64,000 nucleotides of DNA from Actinomycetota bacterium (GCA_012523095.1 JAAYJE010000049.1:1-64000); one strand, 5' to 3'; shown: positions 1 to 9,528, numbered from the stretch's first letter. Notes: a model not told the origin generated them from the letters alone. Numbers and translations are program-made.

Positions 1-6
1 ATGTAC

Positions 7-37
7 ATTATAGTGCATTCAGCTTGCGCCAATGCAC
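7..37 (-). promoter_or_regulatory. Possible promoter with inverted repeat, reading off the left edge
   Basis: On the minus strand, positions 12-7 read TATAAT, a perfect -10 box, so a promoter may drive a gene lying to the left of the window. No good -35 hexamer is seen at 16-18 nt. A perfect 7-bp inverted repeat, GTGCATT at 13-19 and AATGCAC at 31-37, fills the region just upstream of the -10 and could be an operator. The target would be the next gene after pilC, plausibly another pilus gene, but it is outside the window. Positions 38-130 show no other signal. Confidence 0.4.
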
Positions 38-130
38 ACCGTTCCCGGCCGCTACGGTGTCCTTTTCCTCCTCATACATGGGACGCGACGCTGAGGAGCG
101 CCGCCAAACCGGAGAAACGTAGGCAAACGA

Positions 131-169
131 GGCGGCGGACCCAGAGCCACGAGGCCCGGGTCCGCCGCC
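131..169 (-). terminator. Hairpin terminator after pilC
   Basis: A perfect 12-bp GC-rich stem is formed by GGCGGCGGACCC (131-142) and GGGTCCGCCGCC (158-169) with a 15-nt loop. On the minus strand it is followed by a short T-containing stretch (TCGTTTGCC). It sits 24 bp past the pilC stop codon and probably ends the pilB-pilT-pilC transcript. Confidence 0.65.
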
Positions 170-193
170 TGTCCGAGAAACAGAGTCGGAAGC

Positions 194-1411
194 TCAGTTG
201 ACCAGGTTCATCATGTTGAACATCGGCAGGTACATCGAGATGACGATCACACCTACGATGCCACCGATGAAGAGCATCATGATCGGCTCGATGATGGTAG
301 TCAGCGACTTGACTGTGGTCTCGCACTCGTCTTCATAGAAGTCGGCGACTTTGTGCAGCATGGTGTCTAGTGCGCCGGTCTCTTCACCGATGGAGATCAT
401 GTGGGTAACCATGGCGGGAAACACCGCTACTCGCGACAATGGTTTGCTGATCGACTCACCGCTGCGGACGCTCTCTTTGACATCCACCATGGCTTCCTCG
501 ATCACCCAGTTGCCGGATACTTTGCCCGTGATCTCGATGGACTGAAGGATGGGAACGCCGGCACTGACGAGCGTAGCCATAGTCCGTGTGAAGCGCGCCA
601 CGGCCAGCTTCTGCACCACCGGACCTACCTTCATGGGCAGCTTGAGCTTGGCACGGTCCCAGACCTTGCGGCCTTCCTCAGTGTTCTTGAGGCGATTGAT
701 ACCCCATACTACCAGGATGACGAGCGGGAAGATGATGAACCAGTAGCTTTTCAACATGTTGCTCAGGGTCATCATCAACTGGGTCAGCGCAGGGAGCTCA
801 CCCCCTAGGTCGTCATACATGCCGGCGAAGATGGGAATGATGAACATCAACATGCCCAACGCCACACAAACGGCGAAGACCAGAAGAAGCACCGGGTACA
901 TCATTGCGGACTTGATGGTCCGCTTGAGGTTGTCATCCTTCTCAAGCTGGGTGGCCAACCGGATGAGGGTTTGATCAAGAGCGCCGCCCGCTTCGCCGGC
1001 GCGCACCATGGACACGTACAGGCGGTCGAACGCAACCGGATAGCGCTCCATAGCATCAGAGAGCGGCATGCCTGCCTCGACGTCTTCCCGCACCAAGGCG
1101 ATGATCTTCTTGAACCGTTTGTTCTCCGTCTGCTCCTCGAGTATGTAGAGGGCACGGAGAACGGCCAGACCCGAATTTATCATGGTGGAGAACTGGCGGG
1201 CAAAGACGGCTTTATCCCGAGTCTTGATGCGCTGGGAGTTCTCCAGCATGGCGTTGATATCGGGCATACTCCCGCGCTTCTGTTCCACCTTGAGGATGGT
1301 GAAGCCCTTGCGACGGAGGTCGGCTACGACGGCAGCCTTGTCGTCCGCCACCAGTTCCCCGGTGAAAGGATTCCCCTTATCTCGTTTCGCGGTGTACGTG
1401 AAAGTTGCCAC
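194..1411 (-). CDS. pilC: Type IV pilus inner-membrane platform protein PilC
   Basis: Polytopic platform protein of the type IV pilus or type II secretion machine, which couples cytoplasmic ATPases to pilin assembly. The 405-residue product has the usual family length and two T2SF domains (about residues 70-193 and 275-400). Hydrophobic helices lie near residues 172-193, 222-238 and 378-400. The start is GTG, chosen because AGGAGT (1421-1426) stands 9 nt upstream and the product begins MATFTYTAKR, typical of PilC N-termini. It is the third gene of pilB-pilT-pilC, with a 128-bp gap after pilT and a hairpin terminator behind it. GspF of a type II secretion system is the alternative, but the adjacent PilT makes a retractile pilus more likely. 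Confidence 0.95.
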   Translation of the reverse strand: MATFTYTAKRDKGNPFTGELVADDKAAVVADLRRKGFTILKVEQKRGSMPDINAMLENSQRIKTRDKAVFARQFSTMINSGLAVLRALYILEEQTENKRFKKIIALVREDVEAGMPLSDAMERYPVAFDRLYVSMVRAGEAGGALDQTLIRLATQLEKDDNLKRTIKSAMMYPVLLLVFAVCVALGMLMFIIPIFAGMYDDLGGELPALTQLMMTLSNMLKSYWFIIFPLVILVVWGINRLKNTEEGRKVWDRAKLKLPMKVGPVVQKLAVARFTRTMATLVSAGVPILQSIEITGKVSGNWVIEEAMVDVKESVRSGESISKPLSRVAVFPAMVTHMISIGEETGALDTMLHKVADFYEDECETTVKSLTTIIEPIMMLFIGGIVGVIVISMYLPMFNMMNLVN

Positions 1412-1539
1412 CGTCTATTCACTCCTCTTCTGGCCAATCTCCGGCGGTTCGACCGTTCCTGTCTCCTACTATCGGCTCCCAGGAGGAAACGCTGTAGCGC
1501 TTGACCGGGACCTCCTCCCCCTCCCGATGGCGCTGCCGG

Positions 1540-2604
1540 TCACGCCGCTCCGGCAAGTAACAGACGCTCGAGCTCGTCGGGGACCGATGAGCGGCGCAGC
1601 GCGAGTTCCTTCGTTATGTGCCCACGCCGGACCAGGTCGGCCAGGGACGAGTTCATCGTCTGCATACCGTGCAGACCCCCTGTCTGCATGACGGTGTAGA
1701 GCTGGTGCGTCTTGCCCTCTCGCACGAGATTACGGGCCGCCGGGGTGGCGATCAACACTTCACAGGCGCACGCCCGTCCCTTGCCGCCGACCTTGGGCAG
1801 GAGTTGCTGAGTGACGATTCCCTCAAGCGTTGCCGCTATCTGCACACGGATCTGTTCCTGCTGGTGTGGCGGGAACACGTCGATCATTCGGTCGATGGTT
1901 TGAGGGCAGTCCTGGGTATGGAGTGTAGCGAACACCAGGTGGCCGGTCTCGGCGGCCGTAAGGGCGATCTGAATGGTCTCGAGATCCCTCATCTCACCGA
2001 TGAGGATGACGTCCGGGTCCTGCCGTAGGGCGGAGCGCAATGCGGCCGGGAAGGCCTTGGTATCGGTGCCCACTTCTCTCTGGTTGACCACACACCGCTT
2101 GTGAGTGTGTAGGAACTCGATGGGATCTTCTATGGTGACGATATGATCGGCCCGCGTTTGATTTATCTCGTCGATGATGGAGGCTAGGGTCGTCGACTTG
2201 CCCGAACCGGTAGGACCGGTAACGAGAACGAAACCGCGGGGTCTATGGCAGAAGGAGTGGAGCACCTTGGGCAATCCCAATTCCTCGATCGTCTTGATTC
2301 CTACGGGCACCAAACGAAAGGCGGCGCTCAGAGTGCCGCGCTGGAAATATGCGTTGACACGGAAACGAGCCATACCGTAGAGAGAGTACGAGAGGTCCAC
2401 CTCCCAGTCTGTCTCCAGCTTCTGCCTTTGGTCCTGAGTAAGGATGCTATAAATCAGTTCTCGCACGTCATTGGCCATCAGAACGGGGCGGTCGAGATTC
2501 TCCAGGTGGCCATCGACACGGATCACCGGCGGCACGCCGACCGAGAGATGCAGGTCAGATGCATCTCTTTGGATCATCTCTCTAAGGATGTCGCCTATAT
2601 CCAT
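1540..2604 (-). CDS. pilT: Type IV pilus retraction ATPase PilT
   Basis: Hexameric ATPase that powers pilus disassembly, and so twitching and DNA uptake, on the cytoplasmic side of PilC. The 354-residue protein has Walker A GPTGSGKST at about 130-138, the acidic Walker B region with LIGEMRD, and ATLHTQD. It also carries AARNLVRE near residue 290, matching the AIRNLIRE motif that separates PilT from PilB. The length is typical of PilT. ATG start with an AGAGGTG-type site upstream; 36 bp follow pilB. Its presence indicates that the machine is a retractile pilus rather than only a secretion system. Confidence 0.95.
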   Translation of the reverse strand: MDIGDILREMIQRDASDLHLSVGVPPVIRVDGHLENLDRPVLMANDVRELIYSILTQDQRQKLETDWEVDLSYSLYGMARFRVNAYFQRGTLSAAFRLVPVGIKTIEELGLPKVLHSFCHRPRGFVLVTGPTGSGKSTTLASIIDEINQTRADHIVTIEDPIEFLHTHKRCVVNQREVGTDTKAFPAALRSALRQDPDVILIGEMRDLETIQIALTAAETGHLVFATLHTQDCPQTIDRMIDVFPPHQQEQIRVQIAATLEGIVTQQLLPKVGGKGRACACEVLIATPAARNLVREGKTHQLYTVMQTGGLHGMQTMNSSLADLVRRGHITKELALRRSSVPDELERLLLAGAA

Positions 2605-2640
2605 CGCTTACGCACCTCTTGCACTTGTTCTGCATCTTCA

Positions 2641-4392
2641 TCACACGATCACTCGTGAGATCTCCTCGATGCTCGTCTTACCTTGCACTACCCGTTCAAG
2701 GCCATCTTGGCGCAACGTGATCATCCCCTCCGCAGCCGCCACACGCATGATCTCATCGGCACTTTTGCGTTCAACGATGAGCCTCTCTATAGCTTCGGTG
2801 ACCGGCATGATCTCATAGATGCCCACTCGGCCCTTGTAGCCGGTGCCGCTACACCGGCTACAACCGACTGCTCTGTGCAGCGAGATGTTCTTCCAGTCCT
2901 CGACCACGTTTTCGGGGAAATCCAGGCGTTCAAGCATCTCTCGGGTTGCCGGATAAGGCTCTTTGCAGTACTCACACAACTTCCTCACCAGCCGTTGGGC
3001 GATCACGCAGTCGACCGCGGAAGCGGTCAGGAAGGGTTCCACCCCCATCTCGGTAAGACGAGACAGCGCGCCGGGAGCGTTGTTGGTGTGCAAAGTGGAG
3101 AGCACCAGGTGCCCCGTCAAGGCCGATTCCACAGCGATCTGCGCCGTCTCTCTGTCCCGGATCTCGCCGATCATCACTATGTCCGGGTCGCACCGCAGGA
3201 TGGAGCGAAGGCCGGCTGAGAAGGTTAGACCGGCCTTTATATTGACCTGCACCTGATTGATGCCCGCGAGACGGTACTCCACGGGGTCTTCGACCGTGAT
3301 GATGTTCTTCTCGGGGGTGTTGAGGATGTTCAGAGTCCCGTACAGTGTCGTCGATTTCCCAGAGCCGGTAGGTCCGGTGACTAGGATCGCTCCGTACGGT
3401 TTGGTGAAAGAACGCGTGTACCTTGAGAGAGCGAATTCTGAAAAACCAAGATCCTCCAGCTTCAGCATCACGTTGGAACGGTCCAACAGACGGATGACGA
3501 CCTTCTCGCCGTAGACCGTCGGCAGAGTCGCAACCCTCATGTCGATGGGACGATCCCCCACGACCAACCCGATGCGACCATCTTGCGGGATGCGGCGTTC
3601 CGCAATGTCCAGGTCGGCCATGATCTTCAAACGTGAGATCACGCCGGCCTGCAGTCGCTTCGGGATGGTCATGATCTCGTGAAGGACCCCGTCGTGGCGG
3701 AATCTGATGAGCAGGTCCTTCGCTTGGGGTTCAAAGTGTATGTCCGAGGCGCCTTCGTCGACGGCTCGTGCCATCACACCATTGACGAGTTTGACGACGG
3801 GAGGCGCATCGTCCGGCCCCCCCCTGATGTCTGGGGGGTCGGCCGATGTGCTGTCGTGTTCGTCAGAGCTCGGACCGTCGTCGATAGACTCAGTGATGGG
3901 CGGCTCTTGGCGCAAGTTGCTGATCATCGTGTTGATATCCTCGGCCGTCGCGAGGGCGGGCTCGATGTCGAAGCCTGTGAGGATCCTGAGGTCGTCGATC
4001 GCCACGATGTTGGACGGATCGGCCATGGCGACCAGCAAGGTGTCATGGTCGACGAAACTGACCGGGAACGCGGCATATCGCCGGGCGTCCTCTTCGGATA
4101 TCAGATCGTTCGCCATGGGGTCGACGTGCGAAACGGCAAGGTCTAGATAAGTGACGCCGAGACGGGCTGCAATTGCTTGCATCAGGATGTCCCTAGTGAC
4201 CCAGCCCTTGTCGAGTAGGATATCACCCATACGCTGGTGGGTCTCGCGTTGTTCGGCGAGCGCCTGATCGACCTGTTCCTGGGTCAGGACACCCATCTCG
4301 ACCAGAACTTCGCCGATGCGCTTCTCCGACAGCCTACGCTGGAAGTCATTCCCATTCGCGGCCTGCACAGATGATGCGTTAGCCTTCTCCAC
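2641..4392 (-). CDS. pilB: Type IV pilus assembly ATPase PilB
   Basis: Cytoplasmic ATPase that drives pilin polymerisation. The 583-residue protein has GspE-type N-terminal domains (about 20-165) and an acidic, low-complexity linker (about 165-195). The ATPase core has Walker A GPTGSGKST at 340-348, and Walker B with MIGEIRD follows. A zinc site is formed by CEYC (473-476) and CSRC (near 510), typical of PilB/GspE. The GTG start lies 14 nt inside the 3' end of aroE, so translation may be coupled to aroE. A second in-frame GTG at codon 9 is a possible alternative start. The GspE alternative is less likely because pilT follows. Confidence 0.95.
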   Translation of the reverse strand: MEKANASSVQAANGNDFQRRLSEKRIGEVLVEMGVLTQEQVDQALAEQRETHQRMGDILLDKGWVTRDILMQAIAARLGVTYLDLAVSHVDPMANDLISEEDARRYAAFPVSFVDHDTLLVAMADPSNIVAIDDLRILTGFDIEPALATAEDINTMISNLRQEPPITESIDDGPSSDEHDSTSADPPDIRGGPDDAPPVVKLVNGVMARAVDEGASDIHFEPQAKDLLIRFRHDGVLHEIMTIPKRLQAGVISRLKIMADLDIAERRIPQDGRIGLVVGDRPIDMRVATLPTVYGEKVVIRLLDRSNVMLKLEDLGFSEFALSRYTRSFTKPYGAILVTGPTGSGKSTTLYGTLNILNTPEKNIITVEDPVEYRLAGINQVQVNIKAGLTFSAGLRSILRCDPDIVMIGEIRDRETAQIAVESALTGHLVLSTLHTNNAPGALSRLTEMGVEPFLTASAVDCVIAQRLVRKLCEYCKEPYPATREMLERLDFPENVVEDWKNISLHRAVGCSRCSGTGYKGRVGIYEIMPVTEAIERLIVERKSADEIMRVAAAEGMITLRQDGLERVVQGKTSIEEISRVIV

Positions 4393-5242
4393 GCCTCACA
4401 CTTTCGAGCATGACATCAACAGGCGGCTTGAGACCGGTCCACAGACCGTACGACTCGACGGCCTGCATTACCAGCATCTCCATACCGTCGGCGGTCGAGG
4501 CTCCCCGCATTTGCGCCTCTCTCACCAACGGAGTCGCGCTATCCGAGTAAACCAAGTCCACCACGACATGGCCGCTGTGAACTGTATCGACAGGTAGAGC
4601 CAACTCCTTGACCGGACCTGCTAGCCCCAATGAGGTGGCGTTAACCAGCACTTCGGCCGCTGCGATGACCTCGCGGACTCGACCCAACGTCACGGCCTCG
4701 CAGAGCGTCCTCCCCCACGCGGACGCGACCGCGCAGAGCTGCACCGCCCGCTCGTGGGTTCGATTGGACACCCATACCTGCTCAGCCCCATCTTCCACCA
4801 GAGCGGCCACGACTGCTCGGGCCGCGCCGCCGGCACCCACGACCAAGCACCGCCGCCCACCTGCGCCCTCAGGCAACAGCGAACGAAGCGCCTTCTGGAA
4901 TCCCAGGACATCCGTGTTGTGACCGACAAGACGGCCGTCATCGTTCACGATCGTATTCACCGCCCCCACCCGATCTGCCAGCCGAGACACCCCGTCCAGA
5001 TGGGGCAACACTGCCTGCTTGTGGGGCAGGGTCACGTTGACACCCCTGATCCCCAACGCACGGATACCTGCCATCGCCGCCGAAAGACGGTCGATCGGGA
5101 CATCGAAGGTTACGTAGACCAGGTCGAGCCCCTGGGCTTGGAAGGCCGCGTTATGGATACGTGGGGACATCGAATGGCTCACGGGGTGGCCGATCACTCC
5201 GAGCACACCCCTGCCCGCTGTGAGGGTCTCAGGGCTTGACAT
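4379..5242 (-). CDS. aroE: Shikimate dehydrogenase (NADP+)
   Basis: Reduces 3-dehydroshikimate to shikimate in aromatic amino-acid synthesis; cytoplasmic. The N-terminus shows HPVSHSMSPRIHNAAF (shikimate binding), then NVTLPHK with the catalytic lysine, and a GAGGAARAV dinucleotide-binding loop in the second domain. The product is 287 residues, usual for the family. The start was moved to ATG 5242 because GGAGGT (5252-5257) is 9 nt upstream; the reading frame itself is open for a further 27 codons. The end overlaps the pilB start by 14 nt. The 145 bp up to the mltG stop codon holds no convincing promoter. Confidence 0.95.
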   Translation of the reverse strand: MSSPETLTAGRGVLGVIGHPVSHSMSPRIHNAAFQAQGLDLVYVTFDVPIDRLSAAMAGIRALGIRGVNVTLPHKQAVLPHLDGVSRLADRVGAVNTIVNDDGRLVGHNTDVLGFQKALRSLLPEGAGGRRCLVVGAGGAARAVVAALVEDGAEQVWVSNRTHERAVQLCAVASAWGRTLCEAVTLGRVREVIAAAEVLVNATSLGLAGPVKELALPVDTVHSGHVVVDLVYSDSATPLVREAQMRGASTADGMEMLVMQAVESYGLWTGLKPPVDVMLESVRRGEG

Positions 5243-5387
5243 CGCAACACTACCTCCGGCATTGCTCACCGCACCGCGGACGCGTAGACTACAGCCTTCT
5301 CGGCGACGGCGGTCTGATACCAAGGTTGGAGATTGGAGACCCTATCGAAGGCCGGCCGGCCGCCGTCCGGTCCGAGAACCCTCCACG

Positions 5388-6497
5388 CTATTGTGGTTGT
5401 TTCTTCTTGGCTTCCAGGAACTCCTCGTAGTCGGCCGTGAAGAAGTGGTTCCCGTCGGTGTCTGCGAGCACGTAGTAGAGATAGTCGACACCCGACGGCT
5501 CCAGAGCGGCTTCAAGAGCGGCTGCTCCTGGGCTGCAGATCGGGGTGGGAGGAAGGCCCTTCTTGAGTCGCGTGTTGTAAGCCGAATCGATTGCGAGGTC
5601 TTCGTCGTCGAGCGGCCCCGTCCACTTGTCCACCGCGTATCGCACGGTCGCGTCTATGCCGAGGGTCATGTCCTGCTTCAGGCGGTTGTAGATGACCGCC
5701 GCGACCAGTGGTCTCTCCTTCCCGACTTTGACTTCCTTTTCGATGAGTGAAGCAACGATCACGACCTCATAGGCGCTGATACCCAGCACTTTGGTGTTCT
5801 CCCAGGGCAGCGAGGCCGTCTTCGACTCGAACGCCTCAAGTTGTTTGCCGATCAGTTCGGTGGCGCCTTCTCCTTCGATCAGGTAGTACGTGCTGGGAAA
5901 GAGCAGTCCCTCCAGAGTGGCCATTTCGGGGATCGTACCCCCCACGTCCGGTATGACGAATTTGTCAGGCTGAGTACTCAGCTTGACGTACTCGGAGCCT
6001 TTGATCACTCCTCCTTCAGTGAGCAACGCACCCACCTGACTCACGGCCAGACCTTCGTTGACGGTGACCTGCACGATGGGAGACCCACGCCCCTGCTCGA
6101 GCATGTCGACGACTTCGAGCAGTTGCTGGTTCTCGTAGAACTCGTATATGCCGGGGCGGAGCTTCGTCTCGCTGTCACGCTTCTTCACGAGGTCGACGAA
6201 CTCGGCTTGGGAGTCGATCACCTTCTTCTCTTCGAGAAGCCGACCGATCTCTGAGGCGCCCATACCTGGGTTGATGGTCAGTTGTATTTCGCGCCCATGC
6301 ACGGCCACCGACGTAGTGGTGGAGGCCCGCACCTCGTACCAGTTGGCCCCTTTGTTAACAAGGTAGATCGCCGTGATCACAAAGGCGAGGAATGCGCCCA
6401 CTACAACGACACGAGTGGCCAGGCGCTTGACACGACGTCTGCCACGAGGCGACATGTGGTTCTTTCTGCCGGGCGGCTGTGGGTACCACTGATCCAT
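5388..6497 (-). CDS. mltG: Endolytic murein transglycosylase MltG (YceG-like)
   Basis: Membrane-anchored lytic transglycosylase that cleaves nascent glycan strands and sets peptidoglycan strand length. The 369-residue protein has a basic N-terminal tail, one transmembrane helix at about 29-47, LysM-like repeats, and the YceG catalytic domain. ASLIEKEV contains the expected catalytic glutamate, and LPPTPICSPG and YYVLADTDGNHFF match the family C-terminus. The ATG at 6497 was chosen over an upstream frame extension because GGGAGGG precedes it and it begins 4 nt after the ruvX stop. The alaS-ruvX-mltG-aroE order recurs in Gram-positive genomes. Confidence 0.95.
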   Translation of the reverse strand: MDQWYPQPPGRKNHMSPRGRRRVKRLATRVVVVGAFLAFVITAIYLVNKGANWYEVRASTTTSVAVHGREIQLTINPGMGASEIGRLLEEKKVIDSQAEFVDLVKKRDSETKLRPGIYEFYENQQLLEVVDMLEQGRGSPIVQVTVNEGLAVSQVGALLTEGGVIKGSEYVKLSTQPDKFVIPDVGGTIPEMATLEGLLFPSTYYLIEGEGATELIGKQLEAFESKTASLPWENTKVLGISAYEVVIVASLIEKEVKVGKERPLVAAVIYNRLKQDMTLGIDATVRYAVDKWTGPLDDEDLAIDSAYNTRLKKGLPPTPICSPGAAALEAALEPSGVDYLYYVLADTDGNHFFTADYEEFLEAKKKQPQ

Positions 6498-6501
6498 AGA
6501 C

Positions 6502-6903
6502 TCAAGACCCTCCCTGATCGCGCGCCCGCGAGTCCAGATAGTTCTGTAACATATAACAGGCCGCCACAGCGTCCTTCGCAGCCCTGCTGTGCACGCGCTC
6601 GGCCATCTTAGAGGTGAAGCGCTCATCCCAGACCCGGACCGGGACGGTAGCGGCGGCCTCCAGCCGGCCTACGAAGGACAACACCTCGGTCATCTGTTGG
6701 TTCGTTCCGCCTCCTAAAGGTCGGGGAAGACCAACCACGATCTCATCGACCTGCTCCTCAGCAGCCACAGCTGCGATCTTCAAGATCAAGCGCTTCTCGT
6801 CCCGCTCCCGAACGACGTCCAGCGGAGCGCAGCTCACTCCCACAGGATCGGACAAGGCCAGCCCGGTACGAGCACGACCTAGATCTATGCCCAACACGCG
6901 CAC
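6502..6903 (-). CDS. ruvX: Holliday junction resolvase-like protein RuvX (YqgF)
   Basis: Small RNase H-fold protein implicated in pre-16S rRNA 5' maturation and possibly Holliday junction resolution. The 133 residues include the first catalytic aspartate in LGIDLGRARTG, VVGLPRPLGG, DERFTS, and the C-terminal KDAVAACYMLQNYLD. The GTG start is immediately adjacent to the alaS stop codon (TAG then GTG), so the genes are almost certainly co-transcribed. Length and motifs are normal. Confidence 0.93.
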   Translation of the reverse strand: MRVLGIDLGRARTGLALSDPVGVSCAPLDVVRERDEKRLILKIAAVAAEEQVDEIVVGLPRPLGGGTNQQMTEVLSFVGRLEAAATVPVRVWDERFTSKMAERVHSRAAKDAVAACYMLQNYLDSRARDQGGS

Positions 6904-9525
6904 CTAGACGTCCAAACCCTCGAGTATTGCCTGCCGTGCTGCCTCGAGCGCCGTCTCCAGCTTGGCCGGATCGCCACCGCCGCCTCTCCCCAGCCGAGAT
7001 GTTCCTCCGCCACCTCCCCCGAACTTGCGCGCGGACGTACTCACTACTTGGCCGGCGTCCACTCCTGTGATCTCCGGGCTGACACTCACGACCAGTGCCG
7101 CCTTGCCCTGCAGTTCGGCTCCCAGAGCAACCACGCCGGGTCGGACACGATCTCTCACCTGGTCGACCAACGACAGCAAATGGTCCATGTCGCGGGCGTC
7201 CACCATCTCTGCCACCACGGACATACCGTCCCTGTTGATGGCCCGACCCGCCAGAGACTGCACTACATCTTTCGCCGCCTCCGACAAAAATGCCTTCACC
7301 TCTGTCTCCAGCGTTTGTGCACGGATCTGAAGCCTGCCTAGAGCGCTCAACACCTCGCCGGCATCCACTACGCCAAGGGCCTGCGCAGCCTTCACCATCA
7401 GACCGTTGATCTCCTGGTAATAGCCCACGGCGGCACGTCCCGTTATCGCCTCGATCCGCCGCACGTTGGCTCCCACACTCCCCTCCGAGACGATCTTGAA
7501 GATCCCTATCTCGCTTGTCGAGTCGACATGAGTGCCTCCACACAATTCCCGGCTGAAGTCGTCGACCTCGACCACCCGTACGAAGTCGCCATATTTCTCG
7601 CCGAACAAGGCGACCGCCCCCAGATCCCGCGCGTGCTCCAAGCTGGTGGTAAATGCACGGACGGGATGGTTCTCTACTATGCGCCGGTTGACCAGCTCTT
7701 CGATCTCCGCAAGTCTTTCGGGTCCCAAGGGCTCGTGATAGGCGAAGTCGAACCGGAACTTGTCGGCCCGCACCGACGATCCCGCTTGGGTCACATCTTT
7801 GCCGAGGCGGGAACGCAGAGCGTAGTGGAGTAGGTGTGTCGCGGTATGATTGGCCGCGACGTCGTGCCTGTAGGTCTCAGACAGAATGGCCTTGACCCGG
7901 GTACCCGGCTCTATCCGGCCCTCGAGCAACCTGGCAACGATGACCTGCACCTCTCCATGAAGCTGGACATCCTCCACGGCCGCCTTCCCGGCCTCTGAGT
8001 CGATGATCCCAGTATCCGCCGTCTGGCCGCCCATCTCCGCGTAAAACGGGCTTTCGCGGAGGGCCAGCACTATGCGCCCGTCACCTATGGACTCCACGTT
8101 CTCGACCACTGTGTAGAGCTCGTCGCGCTCGTAGCCCTTGAACTCGGTAGGGCGCGCGGTATCCCGGGCGAAGCGCACGACGATCTCTTGTAGCGCGTCA
8201 CTACCCTTCTGGGTGCCGCGCGCGCGTGCGCGTTGCCCCTCCATCGCGGCCTCGAAGTCCTCCAAATCAAGCGTTAGACCGTGTTCTGCGGCGATCTCGC
8301 GCGTGACCTCTACCGGGAAGCCGTATGTGTCGTGTAGAAGGAAGGCCACCGACCCCGGGAAGGCTTTCGCCCCCTCCTCTTCCGCCTTGCCGATGGCCTC
8401 TTCCACGAGTACCAGACCTTGGTCGAGAGTGCGGTTGAACCTCTCCTCCTCGGCTTTGGCCACGCGGAGAATGCTGTCTCTGCGCTCTCTCAACTCCGGA
8501 TAGGCTCCGCCCATGAGCTCGATAGCCCGTTCGGCGAAACGTGCCAGGAAGGGTGGTTCCATCCCGGCGGATCGGCTGAACCGGGCGGCCCGTCGCACGA
8601 TGCGGCGTAGCACATAACCGCGTCCTTCGTTGCTCGGCAGCACGCCGTCGGCTACGAGGAAGGCCATGGCCCGAGAATGGTCGGCCAACACTCTGAGAGC
8701 GACGTCAAGACCGGCGTCCTCTCCAAAACGCCTGCCTGCGAACTCCTCGCCCAACTCGATCAACGGCTTGAACATGTCGATCATGAAAACGGACGACACC
8801 CCTTGTTTCAGGACCGCCACCCGCTCCAAACCCATGCCGGTGTCGATGTTTTGGGCGGGTAACGGGCTGAGGTGCTGGTTCTCGTCCATGTTGTAGCCCG
8901 TGAAGACCAGGTTCCAATACTCGACGAAGCGGTCGCAGTCACAGCCCGGCCGGCAGCCGGGGGCGCCGCAGCCGTACTCGAGCCCGCGGTCATAGTAGAG
9001 CTCAGAACACGGACCGCACGGCCCACTGGGCCCCACAGGGCCCCAGAAGTTGTCGCTCCGTGGGAGGCCCACCATGCGTTCACGCGGTACTCCCACAGCC
9101 TCCCAGTACTGTACGGCCTCGTCATCCGGCTCTATGCCCTCATCGCCCTCGAAGTACGAGATCCACAGGCGGTCTGCCTCGAACTGGAGATAGTCGCGTG
9201 AGAACTCCCATGCGAAGTGGATGGCGCCTTCTTTGAAGTAGTCTCCCACCGAGAAGTTGCCGAGCATCTCGAAGAAGGTGCAGTGCCTGGCGGTGAGACC
9301 CACTCTATCTATGTCGGAGGTGCGGAAGCACTTCTGCAGGCTGGTGAGCCGGCGGCCGGGCGGCTCGGCCAACCCCATGAAGTAAGATTTGAATTGCTGC
9401 ATACCCGCCGTGGTGAAGAGCACCGAAGGGTCCTTGTAGGGCACGAGCGACGCGCTGGGGATCAGCAGGTGGTCTCGCTCGACGAAGTAGTCAAGATATA
9501 TTTTCCGCAGTTCGGCCGTCTTCAC
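6904..9525 (-). CDS. alaS: Alanyl-tRNA synthetase
   Basis: Charges tRNA-Ala and edits mischarged Ser/Gly. The 873-residue length is typical. The class II catalytic domain occupies about residues 1-240. The editing domain carries the zinc ligands NHTATH and CGGTHV, and the C-terminal DHHA1 domain ends in a glycine-rich segment (GGGGGGTSRLGRGGGG). The GTG start lies 3 nt after the stop codon of the sigma-factor gene. No T-box leader is visible upstream because the preceding gene abuts directly. Confidence 0.97.
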   Translation of the reverse strand: MKTAELRKIYLDYFVERDHLLIPSASLVPYKDPSVLFTTAGMQQFKSYFMGLAEPPGRRLTSLQKCFRTSDIDRVGLTARHCTFFEMLGNFSVGDYFKEGAIHFAWEFSRDYLQFEADRLWISYFEGDEGIEPDDEAVQYWEAVGVPRERMVGLPRSDNFWGPVGPSGPCGPCSELYYDRGLEYGCGAPGCRPGCDCDRFVEYWNLVFTGYNMDENQHLSPLPAQNIDTGMGLERVAVLKQGVSSVFMIDMFKPLIELGEEFAGRRFGEDAGLDVALRVLADHSRAMAFLVADGVLPSNEGRGYVLRRIVRRAARFSRSAGMEPPFLARFAERAIELMGGAYPELRERRDSILRVAKAEEERFNRTLDQGLVLVEEAIGKAEEEGAKAFPGSVAFLLHDTYGFPVEVTREIAAEHGLTLDLEDFEAAMEGQRARARGTQKGSDALQEIVVRFARDTARPTEFKGYERDELYTVVENVESIGDGRIVLALRESPFYAEMGGQTADTGIIDSEAGKAAVEDVQLHGEVQVIVARLLEGRIEPGTRVKAILSETYRHDVAANHTATHLLHYALRSRLGKDVTQAGSSVRADKFRFDFAYHEPLGPERLAEIEELVNRRIVENHPVRAFTTSLEHARDLGAVALFGEKYGDFVRVVEVDDFSRELCGGTHVDSTSEIGIFKIVSEGSVGANVRRIEAITGRAAVGYYQEINGLMVKAAQALGVVDAGEVLSALGRLQIRAQTLETEVKAFLSEAAKDVVQSLAGRAINRDGMSVVAEMVDARDMDHLLSLVDQVRDRVRPGVVALGAELQGKAALVVSVSPEITGVDAGQVVSTSARKFGGGGGGTSRLGRGGGGDPAKLETALEAARQAILEGLDV

Positions 9526-9528
9526 CGG

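Noticed and set aside
1-201. 66-codon plus-strand frame at the left edge
   Set aside because: It runs through the pilC terminator and into antisense pilC; no family resemblance.
9526-9528. T-box leader before alaS, hisS or aspS
   Set aside because: The genes abut their upstream neighbours or have gaps under 50 bp; no T-box core sequence is present.
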